A DNA stretch of 64,000 bases from Selaginella moellendorffii (GCF_000143415.4 NW_003314269.1:1220623-1284622); one strand, 5' to 3'. Shown: positions 1 to 12,086, counted from the first letter of the stretch. The notes: a model not told the origin generated them from the sequence alone. Program-made: numbers and translations.

Positions 1-590
1 CAATACTCCGTCAATGCTGCATTCCTAGCGACGCTTTACAGTGACTACTTACTGGCGGCGGACATTCCTGGCTGGTCATGCGGTCCGCAGCTCTACAAGG
101 CTGACAAGCTACGCGAATTTGCAAAGTCTCAGGCAAGCATCGATAGTTTCCCAGTTTTCCTTCGAGTTATAACTAGTTTCCTATCCAGATGGACTACATT
201 CTCGGGAAGAACCCACGGCATATGAGCTACGTTGTGGGATTCGGCAACAAGTATCCCAAGTACGTCCACCACCGAGCAGCATCGGTTCCCAAGAATCGCA
301 AGACTGCTTGCGATGTGTCTGGATTCAAGTGGAGGGATAGCAAGCAGCCCAATCCCAATGTTATCGATGGCGCTCTAGTCGGGGGCCCCGATCCCAAGGA
401 CAGGTTCCAAGACAAGAGAGGGAACTACAACTTCACGGAGCCGACCATCGCTGGAAATGCGGGTTTAGTCGCAGCTTTGATCGCACTCTCTGGCAAAGAC
501 GACGCTGGTATTGATGCAATGACGATATTTTCTGCGATACCTCCTATGTTTCCAGCTCCACCACCACCCTCCCCTCCATGGACTCCATAG
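1..590 (+). CDS. Endo-1,4-beta-glucanase, glycoside hydrolase family 9 (3' end only)
   Basis: The C-terminal part of a secreted or membrane-bound cellulase-type enzyme that cuts beta-1,4-glucan during wall growth. Two exons are visible, 1-132 and 189-590; the 5' part lies outside the window. The joined protein reads ...REFAKSQ then [19 protein letters not shown], the conserved GH9 C-terminal block around the catalytic His. The following [12 protein letters not shown] and the acidic/aromatic stretch near [16 protein letters not shown] are also family hallmarks. The protein ends in a short proline-rich tail ([10 protein letters not shown]). The intron 133-188 is 56 bp and starts with GC rather than GT. 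The ATG at 189 is an internal Met, not a start. I see no carbohydrate-binding module in this tail. Family certain; subclass cannot be judged from the fragment. Confidence 0.9.
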
Positions 591-737
591 ATTTTATATA
601 TTTCATTTTTTCGATTGAACTAATATTTTAGTTCGCATTAATAATATATCTAGCATCAAACACTATTTCTAGCTGCTGTAGCATTAAAAATATTGTGAAC
701 CGTAAAAAAATTATATTATATATGGTTTATTATCGTT

Positions 738-782
738 TTATATAAATCAGAAAATATAGTTCAATATTTGTCAAAAGTCAAA
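738..782 (+). promoter_or_regulatory. Core promoter of PME copy 1
   Basis: A TATATAAA box followed by TCAGAAAA sits about 40 bp before the PME start codon, in very AT-rich DNA. The second PME has the same arrangement (TATATAAACAGGAAA at 27139-27153), which suggests the core promoter was copied with the gene. Position of the transcription start is inferred. Confidence 0.5.
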
Positions 783-2043
783 ATGTTTAAGTTAGCTGCA
801 ACTGTTCTTGTGTTGAGTTTGATCTTCGTTCCATGCATTGTCTGCGACGAGAGACATCAATCCGTGATAAATGCTGACAATCATCCAATTTATATTTTTG
901 TTGATCCAAATTATACTTCTGATGCTAACAGTCCAATGCGTGCTTATACCTTCCAAAATATTAGCTCTGCAATCGATTGGATTCCTTATAATGCATCAAA
1001 TCGATTTGTGATTTTGGTTGAGCCAGGTGTCTACCGGTACGTAATATTTGTCATTATATTATGTTTTCTGATTTTTTTTTGTTTCTGGAATGCAGTGAAA
1101 AGATCACAATACCAAAATTTAAAGATTATATCACATTGCAAGGCCAAACCAAGTATATATTTGATACTGTGATTGTTTATAATGCAAATCATGGATCAGC
1201 TAATGGAACTGGTAAAAGTGCAACTTTTGAAGTATTTTCTAGATATTTTATTGCTCAATACATCACCTTCCAAGTAAGTCATTTCTATAGTTTCCTCTTT
1301 TATAATTTTTGGTTTGATGTTTTGGTAGAACGATGCACCATTCGCAAATCCAGGAGCCCATGACATGCAAGCCGTGGCCTTGAAATTAAGTGGCGATTTT
1401 GCAAGGATTTCTGATTGCTTCATCCTGTCAAGCCAGGACACCCTCTACGACGATCGTGGGAGGCACTACTTCAAGAACACATACATCGAGGGGAACATCG
1501 ATTTCATATTTGGCCTTGGAAGGTCACTCTACGAGGTAAGGAAAACTTTGTCTTTCAGTTCCTACACTACAACTCTCTTCTCCCCTCGCACAGAGATGTA
1601 ATCTCATCTCGAATGTCAATGCCACAACCAGTGGATCCTTGACGGCACAAGGAAAAGCCGCGCTCACTAATTTCACTTCTGGGTACTCCTTCCACAATTG
1701 CTATCTTGGTGGGACTGGAAAGATGACGCTGGGCCGACCTTGGGGGAGCAACGCATTTGTGGTTTTTAGCAATTGTTACATGGAGGCAGTGGTAGATCCC
1801 GTTGGCTGGACTCACTGGACTGATTCTTACGGCCCATCCAACAGGTAAATTATAGTAACTTCACACCTGTTTACTAACTTTTTTTTATCGCTCTCTTACA
1901 GCACTGCCTTTTTCGTGGAGTATCAAAATTACGGTCCCGGTGCTCATTCGTTGAAACGCGCAAACTGGACCAGAACGATAAAGCCAGACGTTGCTGAATT
2001 TTACGCAAGCACGGATTTTATAGACGGATCGGAGTGGCTGTGA
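783..2043 (+). CDS. Pectin methylesterase (pectinesterase), copy 1
   Basis: Secreted enzyme that removes methyl esters from homogalacturonan in the wall. Exons 783-1036, 1096-1273, 1329-1535, 1594-1844 and 1902-2043 join in phase. The ATG at 783 begins a hydrophobic signal peptide (MFKLAATVLVLSLIFVPC). There is no N-terminal inhibitor-like prodomain, so it is a short 'type II' PME. Family motifs occur in order: GVYREKI, QAVALKLSGD, SSQDTLYDDRG (catalytic Asp in QDT), EGNIDFIFG (second Asp) and LGRPWG (active-site Arg and Trp). All key residues are present, so activity is expected. A TATA-like TATATAAA lies at about 738-746. It shares every intron position with the second PME at 27187-28485. 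It converges on the CDPK gene, with 183 bp between the stops. Confidence 0.95.
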
Positions 2044-2226
2044 TGGTTCTTGTTCCTACGTTTCATCCAAAAGCTTTTTTATCAAGTGTAATAGGGATTT
2101 TCTTTTCTTTATTTTCGCAAATCTGAAGTTTTCAGCTCCTACGCTTCTCTAGTCTAGTTTAGTTTGTCTCGTTACCTCGTCAGAGTCTTTGTTTCCATCA
2201 AATATCTTACTGTGATGACTCTTCGC

Positions 2227-4523
2227 TTATCTTAGGACTCGGAGCGTGCATCTGGAGACATCAAATATGGAAAAACTGAGGGGTGAAAAAAACAAGAGTA
2301 CCTCTAGAAGCCTGGGATGCTTGAGATGAGGTTGGATGTGGTGGTGATTGGTGCGGGAGCCAAGGCTTGCTTGCCTCAAGAGCTTCTGGAACTCACGCAA
2401 GCTGATCCGGCCATCGCCATCAGTATCAGCTTCGTCCAGCAGTGTATCTAGCGATCCTTTGAGCCCTGTGTACTGCACAGCGAGAAATGTTTCTAAACTC
2501 GAAATAATATGGTTTTCCTGTACCTCTTTGATCTCGTCTGGAGATATGAATCCGTCACCGTCTTTGTCGAACTTGTCAAACGCGCACTTTGTCCGCAGCT
2601 GCCACTTTTCAGAATCCAGCTCCTCGAGTTGACGAACATGGAGCGTGGCAGCAACAAACTCGTCGAAGTCTATGAATCCGTCCATATTGGCGTCCATCTG
2701 CGGGCATGCATCGTCAATCTAGCTGCGCCAGAACGTAAGTAGTAGACTTACAGCTTGGAGGATTTCTAATACTTTTGATTCTTTCAACGTCCATGGACGG
2801 TCCTTCAAGAGTGCCTAGCTAACCAGCACAGAACTCAAGCTCAACATTAGAAAATGCCGGATATAACCTGTCGTATTTCTTCTAGAGTGATTGTGCCACT
2901 CCCATCAACGTCAATGATGTTGAATTGGTCACGAAGATTGTGAATTTCTTCCGGTTCTAAGGTTGTAGCCAGAGCCTAGACAATAAAAATCAGAATGGAA
3001 ATTGCAGTTTGACAAAACAGCGTGATACACTTACCCGAAAAGCAAATTGCTTTAATCGACTGAACTTGACAAACTCTCTCATGTTAGAGAGAACAATGAT
3101 GTCCAGTGGGAAATCAGGTGCACACCCGCCCTCTCTGACCCATGGATGAGCTGCAAAAGAGAACAAAAAAAGAAGGTCCGAGTGAACTATAACTAAACTC
3201 CACTTGCTTACATAGTGCTTGAGCGGCAGTCGGCCTCGCCCGTGGATCCTTCACGAGCAAGCGTTTCACGAAATCCTTGGCATTGGCACTTATAGACGGC
3301 CAAGGCTTATTTTGAAACTGCGGTTTCTTCTTCAGCACCTGTACTTACAAGACGACATAAGAAGAATTATACAGACAACACGTTTACCCACGAAACGAAC
3401 CTCGTTAAATATTCCAGCCTCTGTCTTATCCCAGAACGGCCGTTTGCCGCATAACAGAATGTAGGTAATAACCCCGATGCTCCAGACGTCGGACTCCGGC
3501 CCAGACTTCCTCTTGAGAACTTCGGGGGCAACGTAATACGCGCTTCCAACAATATCATGGAATCTCCTCCCTGTATGTTCGGAGCTGTCAACCACAAACG
3601 AAGGCTCTGTACAAGCAACATTACCAGGTCTGATAAAGTCTGACAAGCCAAAATCTGTTGCCTTGAGCGGTGTGTTGTCCCTCTGCGATTTGAACAAGAA
3701 ATTCTGCAAACTGGTACAGCATTAGCACTACAAACCTTTCGTGAGATGCAGTACCTCTGGCTTCAAGTCCCGGTGAACAACGCCGTGAAGGTGGCAACGA
3801 GCAACGACTTTGAGCATTTGCCTCACAAGCTCCGCGGCATCTTTCTCCGAGTAGCAGCCATTTTTCCTGATGACAATACACACAGTGTCTCAGAACAACA
3901 CAAAGTTTCTAAGAGATCGATCATACTTGGACAAGATCCGATCCAAAAGCTCGCCACCCTCGCACAACCTGTTCAGCAAATCTTAGCCTCGACACACAAG
4001 AGCCTGTTTCCAGGACGGGGTCTAAACTCACTCCATAACGATGTAGACGTAGTCGTCATCCTCAAATGACGCATAGAACTGTACAACGTTCTCGTGGCCG
4101 CTTAGAAGCTGTAAGATCCTCACTTCCCGCCTAACATCCTCCACAGAAATTGGGAGTAGCATCTGGAAAAACCGCACGAAAACATTGGTCTAGACAAGCA
4201 TAGAAAAACTTCCAATCGATAGATCAAACCTTCTTCTTCTCGATGCGTTTCACAGCGACATTCTCCCCTGATCCAATCTTTGTAGCGGCATAAGTGTAGC
4301 CGAATTGCCCGTGGCCCAGGAGCTTGCCGAGCTTGTACTTGGCCTGGAAATCCCTCCCATACCCGAAATTGGTCCTCTTTCCAAGAGGAACCACATGAGC
4401 CGACTGGTTCTTTGAGCGCTGCTCCTTGGTCTTGACTTGGTCTTTAGCAGCGTGATCCCCGTGCTTCTTGTTCTTCTCCTTCTCCGCCTTCTCGGATCGA
4501 TCAGCAGAGAAACAGATCCCCAT
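2227..4523 (-). CDS. Calcium-dependent protein kinase, group IV (CPK16/18/28 type)
   Basis: Ser/Thr kinase regulated directly by calcium and probably membrane-anchored. Twelve exons: 4230-4523, 4032-4162, 3927-3968, 3755-3866, 3625-3703, 3401-3570, 3212-3338, 3035-3150, 2868-2975, 2752-2814, 2524-2697 and 2227-2472, joining to about 553 residues. The start MGICFS has the N-myristoylation Gly2 and a palmitoylation-type Cys. Kinase motifs: [11 protein letters not shown], the AVKRI lysine, [19 protein letters not shown] and YYVAPEVL. After the autoinhibitory junction come four EF-hands with intact loops: [36 protein letters not shown] and [12 protein letters not shown]. The GHGQFGYTY signature and the ending [16 protein letters not shown] point to the CPK16/18/28 clade. 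The last exon stays open for about 40 residues beyond the usual C-terminus, so a further small intron or an early stop is possible there. Confidence 0.93.
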
Positions 4524-5104
4524 CCTAGCAGCAATCTAGCATCGCCGCGCCATGGACAGGAGCCGGCTACAACGCCGGCGAGGGGATTTCTCGCGGAAGC
4601 ATTGGCCGAAATATCGCTGGAGACCCCGAGATCCTACGCAATGCGCTGGAATTCCGAGTGAAATCCTCCGAATTCTTCGCGGCCCGACCCTAGCGATCGA
4701 GACGCGCGGTGATCGAATTTCGATTGCCCGGATCGAAAGAGCTGACCTGGAGAAGCGAAGCGCTATAAGGCGCTGGCTGGAGCGAGTGAAACCGAAGAAA
4801 ACGCTCCAGTGTATGGGGAGAAGAACAAGGTAAAAGAGATAACTCATCGACACTCCGCGTGACGGGCGTGACGGGCGAGGTGAAACTTTCCCCTGTGACG
4901 TTTTCACCTCAAGCTCCAAATATTTACCACCCCCAACTCCATAGTATAATCGATCAAAGCACATCTATTGATCACAATCACGGACACTTCTTGACTATCT
5001 CTCGTGCTATTAAATTGCGTGACTGACTTCCTTCAATCTTTGGATAGAATATCTCCAGGAATCTTAGTAGGACGATCGCATTTCTAGATTCTTTTCGTAC
5101 AAAT
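4524..5104. promoter_or_regulatory. Shared divergent 5' region between the CDPK and TraB-like genes
   Basis: The 581 bp between the CDPK start (reverse) and the TraB-like start (forward) must hold both promoters. It changes from GC-rich next to the CDPK (its 5' leader) to AT-rich near 4960-5100. A direct repeat gtgacgggc occurs at 4860-4868 and 4869-4877. I see no coding sequence; open frames here lack codon bias or recognisable motifs. Confidence 0.5.
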
Positions 5105-6744
5105 ATGGTACGGAGCCAAGATTTTTCTAGGGCTCCTGGCATTTTGCCAGGCATGGCGGCAACGCAATATCCTCCGTGCGCCGTCTTCTCTTCATCGACG
5201 AATCGATGCCGCCGAGCTGGAGGAGGGAAGAGGAGGATTGCGAGGATCAATGTGGCCGCCGCGCTTGCGTATGGCGATTGGAGCGGTGCGTTGCCAGGTG
5301 AATTGCCCGGCTCTTCGTCCGCGAGGCTGGATTCCATCAGCGATTTCACTCGCTTCTTGGACAAGGGGGATCAAGGCGCGGAGCTTCAGACAGCGATTGT
5401 GAGCTATGCTGCGCCCAAGAAGAATATGTGGTCACTGTTCCAGCCTCAAGTCCAGGTAAGAGCGATTGCTTGAGTTTTTTCTCGTGAATTTGATTCACTT
5501 TTCAGATTGATCTCGTGGCAGCAGTACACATTGCTGATAAAGAGTAAGCGCTGGAACTCTAGCAGCGCTAGTGACATTGGTCTCAATTTTTTTCGTTCCA
5601 GGTATTTTCGTGCTCTCCAAAATGAATTGGATGCTTACGACGCGGTTCTATATGAGATGGTAGCGGAGAAAGGAAAGAACTGGAAAGGCCGTGGAAGATG
5701 GAAGCCTCCAAATCGCAAGTCACAAGGCAAGAATAGTAGGAAAAATCGGAGCTTTAGTTTCGTTGGCGCGATCCAGCGTCTCATGGCTCAAGTTCTCAGC
5801 TTGGATTTTCAGCTGGAATGCATGGACTACCAAAATGATAACTGGTACCATGCAGACCTCGACTTTGAAACTTTCCAAGATCTCCAGGTGCTTAAAAATT
5901 TGATTTTCTGGAGAACTAAACTCTAGTTTGGCCTTCCTTTTTTTTTTCCAGCGTAGGAAAGGAGAGAGCCTCTTTGGATTTGCAACTGAAATGACAAAGA
6001 TCTCGACGGCTGCTCTCTCGGCAGCTGCTCTCGCGCGAACCGACTTGGATCAATGGCGAGGGAAGCTTTTGTGGGCTTCTCGAGTCTTTCCAATGCCGCT
6101 GCTGGGACTATTCGTGATCGAGGGAGTCTGTGCTCCACCAGACGCACCTCTCTCAAGCTCTCCAGAAATGAAGGCCTTGTTCAACTTGGAGCTTGCAGCG
6201 GCAACAAAACTCTTCCTCGCAAAGCAGCTATCCACCGAGTAAGCTTGAGAACAAGTTCTCGTTTTCGTTTTTTCGCTTGACAAAGAGGATTTCCTGGAAC
6301 AGCTTAACAGAAGGAGCGTTCTCGTTGCTCAAGGACTCGGTGATAATCGGTGAAAGGAACAGCGTTGCGATGAGAGAGCTGGAAGCTGCCATAGCCGAAG
6401 GCTGCGAGAAGATAGCCATCTTCTACGGCAGTGGACATCTCCCCGACATGGATTCTCGCCTGCGAAGCTTGGGCTTCTTTCCACAGAGATTAAAGTGGCA
6501 GACTGCCTGGTCGATCCAATCTACGGCGAGAAGATCAAGCTCCGAGAAGAATGACAACGTGTTCTCTCTAGCAACTCTTACGAAGATCACAAACTGGCCG
6601 CTCAATCGATACGAAACGCTAGCGCTCATCCTCTTCTCGTCAGTGTTGGCTGTGGATCTTTGGTTCTGGGAGGCGTGCTTGGAAACGATAAACGAGTCGG
6701 GCAACCATCTCCTCCAGTTGATAGCTGCGTCCGTACAGATATAA
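5105..6744 (+). CDS. TraB/PrgY/GumN-like protein, probably plastid-targeted
   Basis: Exons 5105 (or 5153)-5455, 5506-5543, 5602-5887, 5952-6238 and 6303-6744 join in phase to about 451-467 residues. Two in-frame ATGs exist; the one at 5153 gives MAATQYPPCAVFSSSTNRC, a good chloroplast transit peptide rich in Ser and Arg. The mature part starts with LVAAVHIADKEYF, matching the first histidine motif of the TraB/GumN fold. It later has IAIFYGSGHLPDMDSRL, matching the second Gly-x-His motif. A hydrophobic helix near the C-terminus (LALILFSSVLAVDLWFW) suggests membrane attachment. The family is thought to hold metal-dependent protease-like proteins, but the plant members have no firm function. The acceptor at 6303 was chosen because only it keeps the frame into the SVIIGERNSVAMREL block. 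Confidence 0.75.
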
Positions 6745-6936
6745 GTGAACTTTACAGTCACGAGGATCAAAGAATATGCTCTAGAAGATAGTGCGAATAT
6801 GCTCAAGGGCTTTGTAGGGTTTCTGGGAAATGCGCTTGTGCTCGCGGGCGATGGGAGCTGCGATTCGTCGAGGATGAGCTCTCTGAATCGCTCGTGGTGA
6901 GATTTTGCCGCATATTTTGCCAGCGCCAGGGACGGG

Positions 6937-9900
6937 ATGTGTGCATCTGGTGGTGTTCTTCCCACAGCGACGCTCTCTTGCAGCAGGACTTACGCGCTCT
7001 TGCCGGCGAGGAGGACTGCCCGGCCGGGTCTGCGCCATGCGAAGCTGCTCGTCGCGGAGCTGCGAAGCCGTGAGTGCTGCCATAGCCATCGTAGGCGCGG
7101 AGGGTTACAGGCAACAGCTTGTTCTTCGTCTGCCGATCCAGGGAAAGGGATTCCCAATCGTTCTCAGCCGCTGCCTCTAGAGAGAGACGTCCAGATTGAC
7201 CAGCTCCAGGCGTGGTTTTGTCACGGTAGAACTTTTCTGCTATGCAGCGGGATCTTATGGATGGTATGGAACGGCAAGGCGAGTCCAGCTTATGGAGCAG
7301 TCACGGCGGTGGATCTGGCAGGAAAGTCGAGAGCTCTTCTACAGGGTGCCTGGCCCAAGATCTTGCAAGTTTTGGGCATGCTCAAGGAACAAGGACTTCT
7401 GCTATCGGTTCTCCTCGGACTGTCGGCGTTCTTCTCCATGTCCGAGACGGCGATCACGACGCTGTGGCCCTGGAAGGTAATGCCATCCTTGTCATTACTC
7501 TCTCACAGTATAACTCTCAAACTGAATAGGTGAGGCCTCGTTAAGATGTCTATAGGTCAGGGAATTGGCTGAGAAGGAGAGTGAGGGAGGCGTGTTCCAG
7601 CTGCTGCGCCAGGACGTGACGCGGTTCCTCACGACCATTTTGATTGGCACTACGTGAGTTTTCTCATTTCTTCTCTCTTTTCTCTCGACTGAAATTTTTT
7701 ATGTGCGTTTTAGAATCGCAAACATCGCTGCGACGGCCCTCGTAACTGATGCTGCCACGGCGCTATTCGGTGAAGCCGGAGTCACTGCAGCCACTGGAGT
7801 TATGACGGTGCGTGGTAGCATTACTCGTTCGTGGTTTTGATATACACTCAAAACTTTGCAGGTGGTTGTGCTACTACTTACGGAGATTGCTCCAAAGAGT
7901 ATAGCTGTGCATAATGCCACTGAAGTCGCCCGTTTTGTAGTAAGTGATTGTAAGTTTTGGTGGAAGAAAAACATAATCGACTTTCATCGTTTTATTTGTA
8001 GGTCCGTCCTGTGGCATGGTTGTCAGTGGTTCTGTATCCAGTGGGACGGATAGTCACCATTCTTTCCACAGCGATGCTGAAATTTTTTGGCCTCAAAAGC
8101 AGTGGGTAAGTTTGATAATCTGTGGCGAGGTGCTGTTTTTGTACTGAATTTCTTTTCTTTTCGCAGCGAGCCGTTTGTTACAGAGGAAGAGCTTAAACTT
8201 ATGCTGCGAGGGGCAGAGTTGAGCGGCGCTATTGAAGAGGAAGAACAGGTCTAATTTACATCATGGCCTTTGGACACAGTACTGAAAAATTACTATGCAG
8301 GATATGATAGAAAATGTCTTGGACATTAAAGATACATACGTTCGGGAGGTAATGACTCCCTTAGTCGACGTTGTGGCCATTGACGGGGGTGCGACCTTGA
8401 TGGAATTCCGAAATTTCTGGGTGAAGCACCAGTACTCAAGGTACTTCCACCTTGAAACAGAGATAATGTTCTGAAACTGATTGCTTACAGGGTTCCCGTG
8501 TTTGAACGTCGTGTTGATAACATTGTAGGAATAGCTTATGCTATGGATATGCTTGACTATGTAGAGCAGGTTTGTACTTTTAACACTTATCTTGCGATTG
8601 CTAATACGAGCGATATGCAGTCGGAGCTGTTGCAGAAAATCACGGTGGCAAGGGTTGCTCATAGGCCAGCTTATTTTGTTCCCGGTAAGCTCTTGCTTTG
8701 ATGCGTATTTGTGAGCAAACGATTATTACAGATTCCATGTCCGTATGGAATTTACTGAGAGAATTTCGTATTAGAAAAGTACATATGGCTATTGTGCTGA
8801 ACGAGTATGGTGGCACCGTTGGGGTACGTTTCATAGTTCTTTTCGGGAGTATAATACACTTCTATTGCAGATTGTAACACTGGAAGATGTTGTTGAGGAG
8901 ATTGTTGGAGAAATTTTTGACGAAAACGATTCCAAGGTTTTGCTTTGTTCTTATTGCTGATGTTTTCTGAAGCTTATAAATGGTCTTTTTATGACGATAG
9001 GAAGAGATACGACGAAAGACCGGCTATGTAGTCCAAAGAGCTGAAGGTGTATTTGATGTTGATGCTAATACATCAATCGAGGATCTGTCCGAGGCTTTGC
9101 AAGTGAAATTCCCGGAGGTCAGTACTCTTTTGTTCAGCGTGACAGATTTTTACGTGGTTTTCTCCAGGAGCACCACTATGAAACCGTCTCTGGATTCGTC
9201 TGTGAAGCATTCGGCTACATTCCACGCACAGGAGAGAGCGTTAAAGTGGTTCTACGAAAGCAAGACTCGGAAGAAAACCAAGAGGGGGAAACAGAAAACC
9301 AGGAAGAAAAAAAAGAAAAGTTTCAAACTTACAAACTCGAGGTATGGTTTTCTATGGGCACTGCTGGAGAAGATTCATTGAAGACTGTTTTTTGCACCAG
9401 ATTTTAGCTGGCAACGCTAGGAAAGTTGGTGCGACGCGCTTTGAGGTACTGGATTCATCGAAGTCCAACGAAGACGTAGCTCGTCCGCTGCCTCGTTTCG
9501 TGAGGCGTGCCTGGGAGGAGCAGTGCGAGGCGAATGACTCGGACAAGGTTGCCATAATCTGGGACGGCAAGACGGTTCCTTGCGCCAAGGGAGACAACGA
9601 GCTTTGCAGCACCGAGGACTCGGAATCGGAGGAGAACGGGACCAACAACGCGATCGAGGTGGTTTCCTCGGACGTGATCGAGGCCGTGGAATGGACAGTG
9701 ACGAGCAGAGATGGCGAGAACGAGAACGAGACTGATATCGAGGAACTGGAGCCTTCAAACGCGATGGAGAGATATATCGATCGAAGGCGGCAGAGACGAA
9801 GGAAGCAAGCGCTGGAAGCCACTGCCGAGCTCACCAGGCAGAGAAAGCTCGAGATCCAGCGAAAAAAAGAGGCCGAGAGAACGATGCTAAGCTCGAGGAA

Positions 9901-9946
9901 ATCCGTGAAGAACGAAAAATCGGGTGATACTAAGGACAGTTTTTAA
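6937..9946 (+). CDS. Plastid CNNM/CorC-type protein with DUF21, CBS pair and CorC_HlyC domain
   Basis: Predicted magnesium/cation transporter of the chloroplast envelope, like the Arabidopsis CBSDUFCH (MGR8/9) pair. Fourteen exons: 6937-7476, 7556-7653, 7714-7807, 7862-7939, 8002-8105, 8167-8248, 8301-8440, 8491-8569, 8621-8684, 8732-8823, 8871-8936, 9001-9117, 9168-9341 and 9401-9946, giving about 757 residues. An Arg/Ser/Ala-rich N-terminus looks like a transit peptide. The DUF21 membrane domain begins at LLLSVLLGLSAFFSMSET and runs through VVVLLLTEIAPKSIAVHN. CBS1 covers TYVREVMTPLVDVVAIDG to YAMDMLDYVEQ; CBS2 ends at LEDVVEEIVGEIFDEND. The CorC_HlyC domain follows (GVFDVDANTSIEDL to GYIPRTGESVKVVL). 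The C-terminal 200 residues are acidic, then a basic coiled coil. Domain order matches the family exactly. Confidence 0.92.
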
Positions 9947-10139
9947 TGAAGGCTTCTCATTCCCGTTCGTGGTATTCGTTTGGTGATCTGACGGCTGTGG
10001 TTTGAGATATCCGACGGCTGTGGCTGGACACGCCATTGATGTGAGTTGTTTTGTGTGTGTGGGTTTTGGCGCTCGGTTTTCCTCTTGCGGGGAAAGAATG
10101 TAACGTAGGGCGTCTGCGCGCAGGGCTGGATTCCACGCG

Positions 10140-12086
10140 ATGACGAAGAAATCACAGCGATTGCCACCGCGATCGGGCGCCAAAGCGCTGGGAGCGGGGA
10201 AAATTGCGTATTCGCGGCCGGATGTACACAGGCTCTTCGGTCACTACAATGATCTCTACTTCGCGAGCGAGCTTGCAGGGTGTAGCGTCGAATGGAGCTC
10301 CCGGAGAACAAGGTGCGATGGTTTGTCTTCCTTCCTTCTTCTTCTCGAGCATAAACCCTAAGTCTCGGTTCGTTCCAGCGAAGCTGGAGAGTGCTTCTAC
10401 GGTCCAGGAAGGTGCCAGATTCGGCTGTCGGAGCCGATTCTAAAATCGCGAAGCTTGGGCGAGGTGAAATCGACGCTGCTCCACGAAATGATCCACGCGC
10501 ATTTGTTCGTCACTAAAGAGAACGCGAATCACAAGTATGTTGCCACTGCCTTCTAGCTTCTCTTTGTGATTCCTCGCTTTTTTCTTTTCTTTGATACAGT
10601 GATCACGGGGATTTGTTTAGGATGAAAGTGGACCAGATCAAAGAATCTCAGCTTCAAGATGAAGAGGTGGTGATACTTTGTCTCTTTCTCTTGCTTGACT
10701 CTGCTAAAAAAATGTGTTTTTTAGAGGCCCGAGGATGGCTATGGTATTCGTCTCCAACATTCTTTCTTGGAGGGGAGCTGCTCGGAGGTGAACACCATTA
10801 TCTTTCACAGAAAGTTTTCTAATTCTATTGTTGCGATTTGCAGTCTCGAGAGTGCGAGGACGTTCAAGAATTTCTTCCGGATGCTACTGTCAGCGCTCGT
10901 GTCATGTCAGGCATATTTTTTTTTCTTTGCTTTTTCTCTCTTCGTTTTTCTGTGAAGTAAGAATCTAAAACTTCTTTCGTTGATTGTAGCAAGACGAAGA
11001 AAAGCGGTGAAAGCAGTGATCTTCTCACGAAAGGTATCTATAAACTTGTGAAGGAATGTTTAAATTCCTGTTTTTTCTTGTGTAGATGTCAAGGAACCAC
11101 CAACGGAGTCATTCAAACGCACGAATAACAGCGTTGATAAACACGTAAGCTTCAAAATTCCCCGACTGGATTCGTTTTTCGGGAAAAGCCGGGGCCTGGA
11201 GAAGAAAGGAAAGCTCCGGAAAGCAAGCTTGGTTCCTAAAGACACTAGGATACTTCAGAATGTTCAGACCGCGGGAAAACCGATGCCTGACGTGATAATC
11301 GGCTGGAAAAACTGGTGTGCCTCGGAACCAGAAGAAGAGGAGGAGCGTCTTATCGACAGGAGGCGAGAAAGGAGGCTGCTAGAAAACGCAAGGATATCCG
11401 AGAAGTTACACCAGACCGGATCGAGTAAACAATCTACACACGAGATGGTCGATCCGGGAATGCATGCTCGAAGCAATTCGAATCAAGCCGATGAGACGGT
11501 GTATCAAGACAGGATCTCTTCCGGGGGTCTAGAACTGGAAGCTTGCAGGGACAGGGTCTCTTCAGGGGGTCTAGAACTGGAAGTTTACCAAGGTGACATG
11601 GAGATGGTGGATCTAAAACTAGAAACTAGCCGGGAGATCGTCTCGCCAGGGAGTCTAGTGGTTTTCCAGGGACGCATGGAGAGAGGGGAACCGTCACACG
11701 GCTATAGAGATGATCCAGGGACGAGTTTGATCGACTTGGATCCCGAGCAAGGAGATCACTCGCGAGCTCTGGTAGTGGCGCCGCTCAAAGTCTACGAGAG
11801 GAGGAGGGATCGCGAGAGGAAGAAGAAGGCTCAGCTGGAGAGGGAGAGGAGGACCGTGGAGAGCAAAGCACCAGGTATGAAGCTCTCGATTGGTTCTATT
11901 CTTTCTTCTTGGATTGATCTTCTTGTTCTTCGTGGTCTTCCTTTGTTCTTGTGTTTTGTCACAGTGACACTATCGACTTTCTGTCCAATTTGCTCGCAAG
12001 TGTTTTCGTTTGACACCACCAAGCCGGAGGACAATGCGAAGTTTAACACTCACATCGACCTTTGTTTAAATGGTAGAGCTTTGTAA
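10140..12086 (+). CDS. Spartan/SprT-type metalloprotease with UBZ4 finger
   Basis: Predicted nuclear protease that degrades DNA-protein crosslinks at replication forks (SPRTN/DVC1/Wss1-like family). Exons 10140-10312, 10379-10534, 10600-10666, 10725-10787, 10844-10905, 10990-11033, 11086-11874 and 11965-12086 join to 491 residues. The SprT domain shows CQIRLSEPILKSRS, then LLHEMIHAHLFVTKEN with the HExxH zinc site, and DHGDLFRMKMD-type residues with the third ligand region. A sequence PRLDSFFGK resembles a PCNA-binding PIP box but lacks the usual leading Gln. The extreme C-terminus, FCPICSQVFSFDTT...HIDLCL, is a UBZ4 ubiquitin-binding zinc finger (C-x2-C...H-x3-C). The central part is long, charged and low complexity. 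Intron 11875-11964 is 90 bp and stop-free, so its retention would add 30 residues just before the UBZ. Confidence 0.9.
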
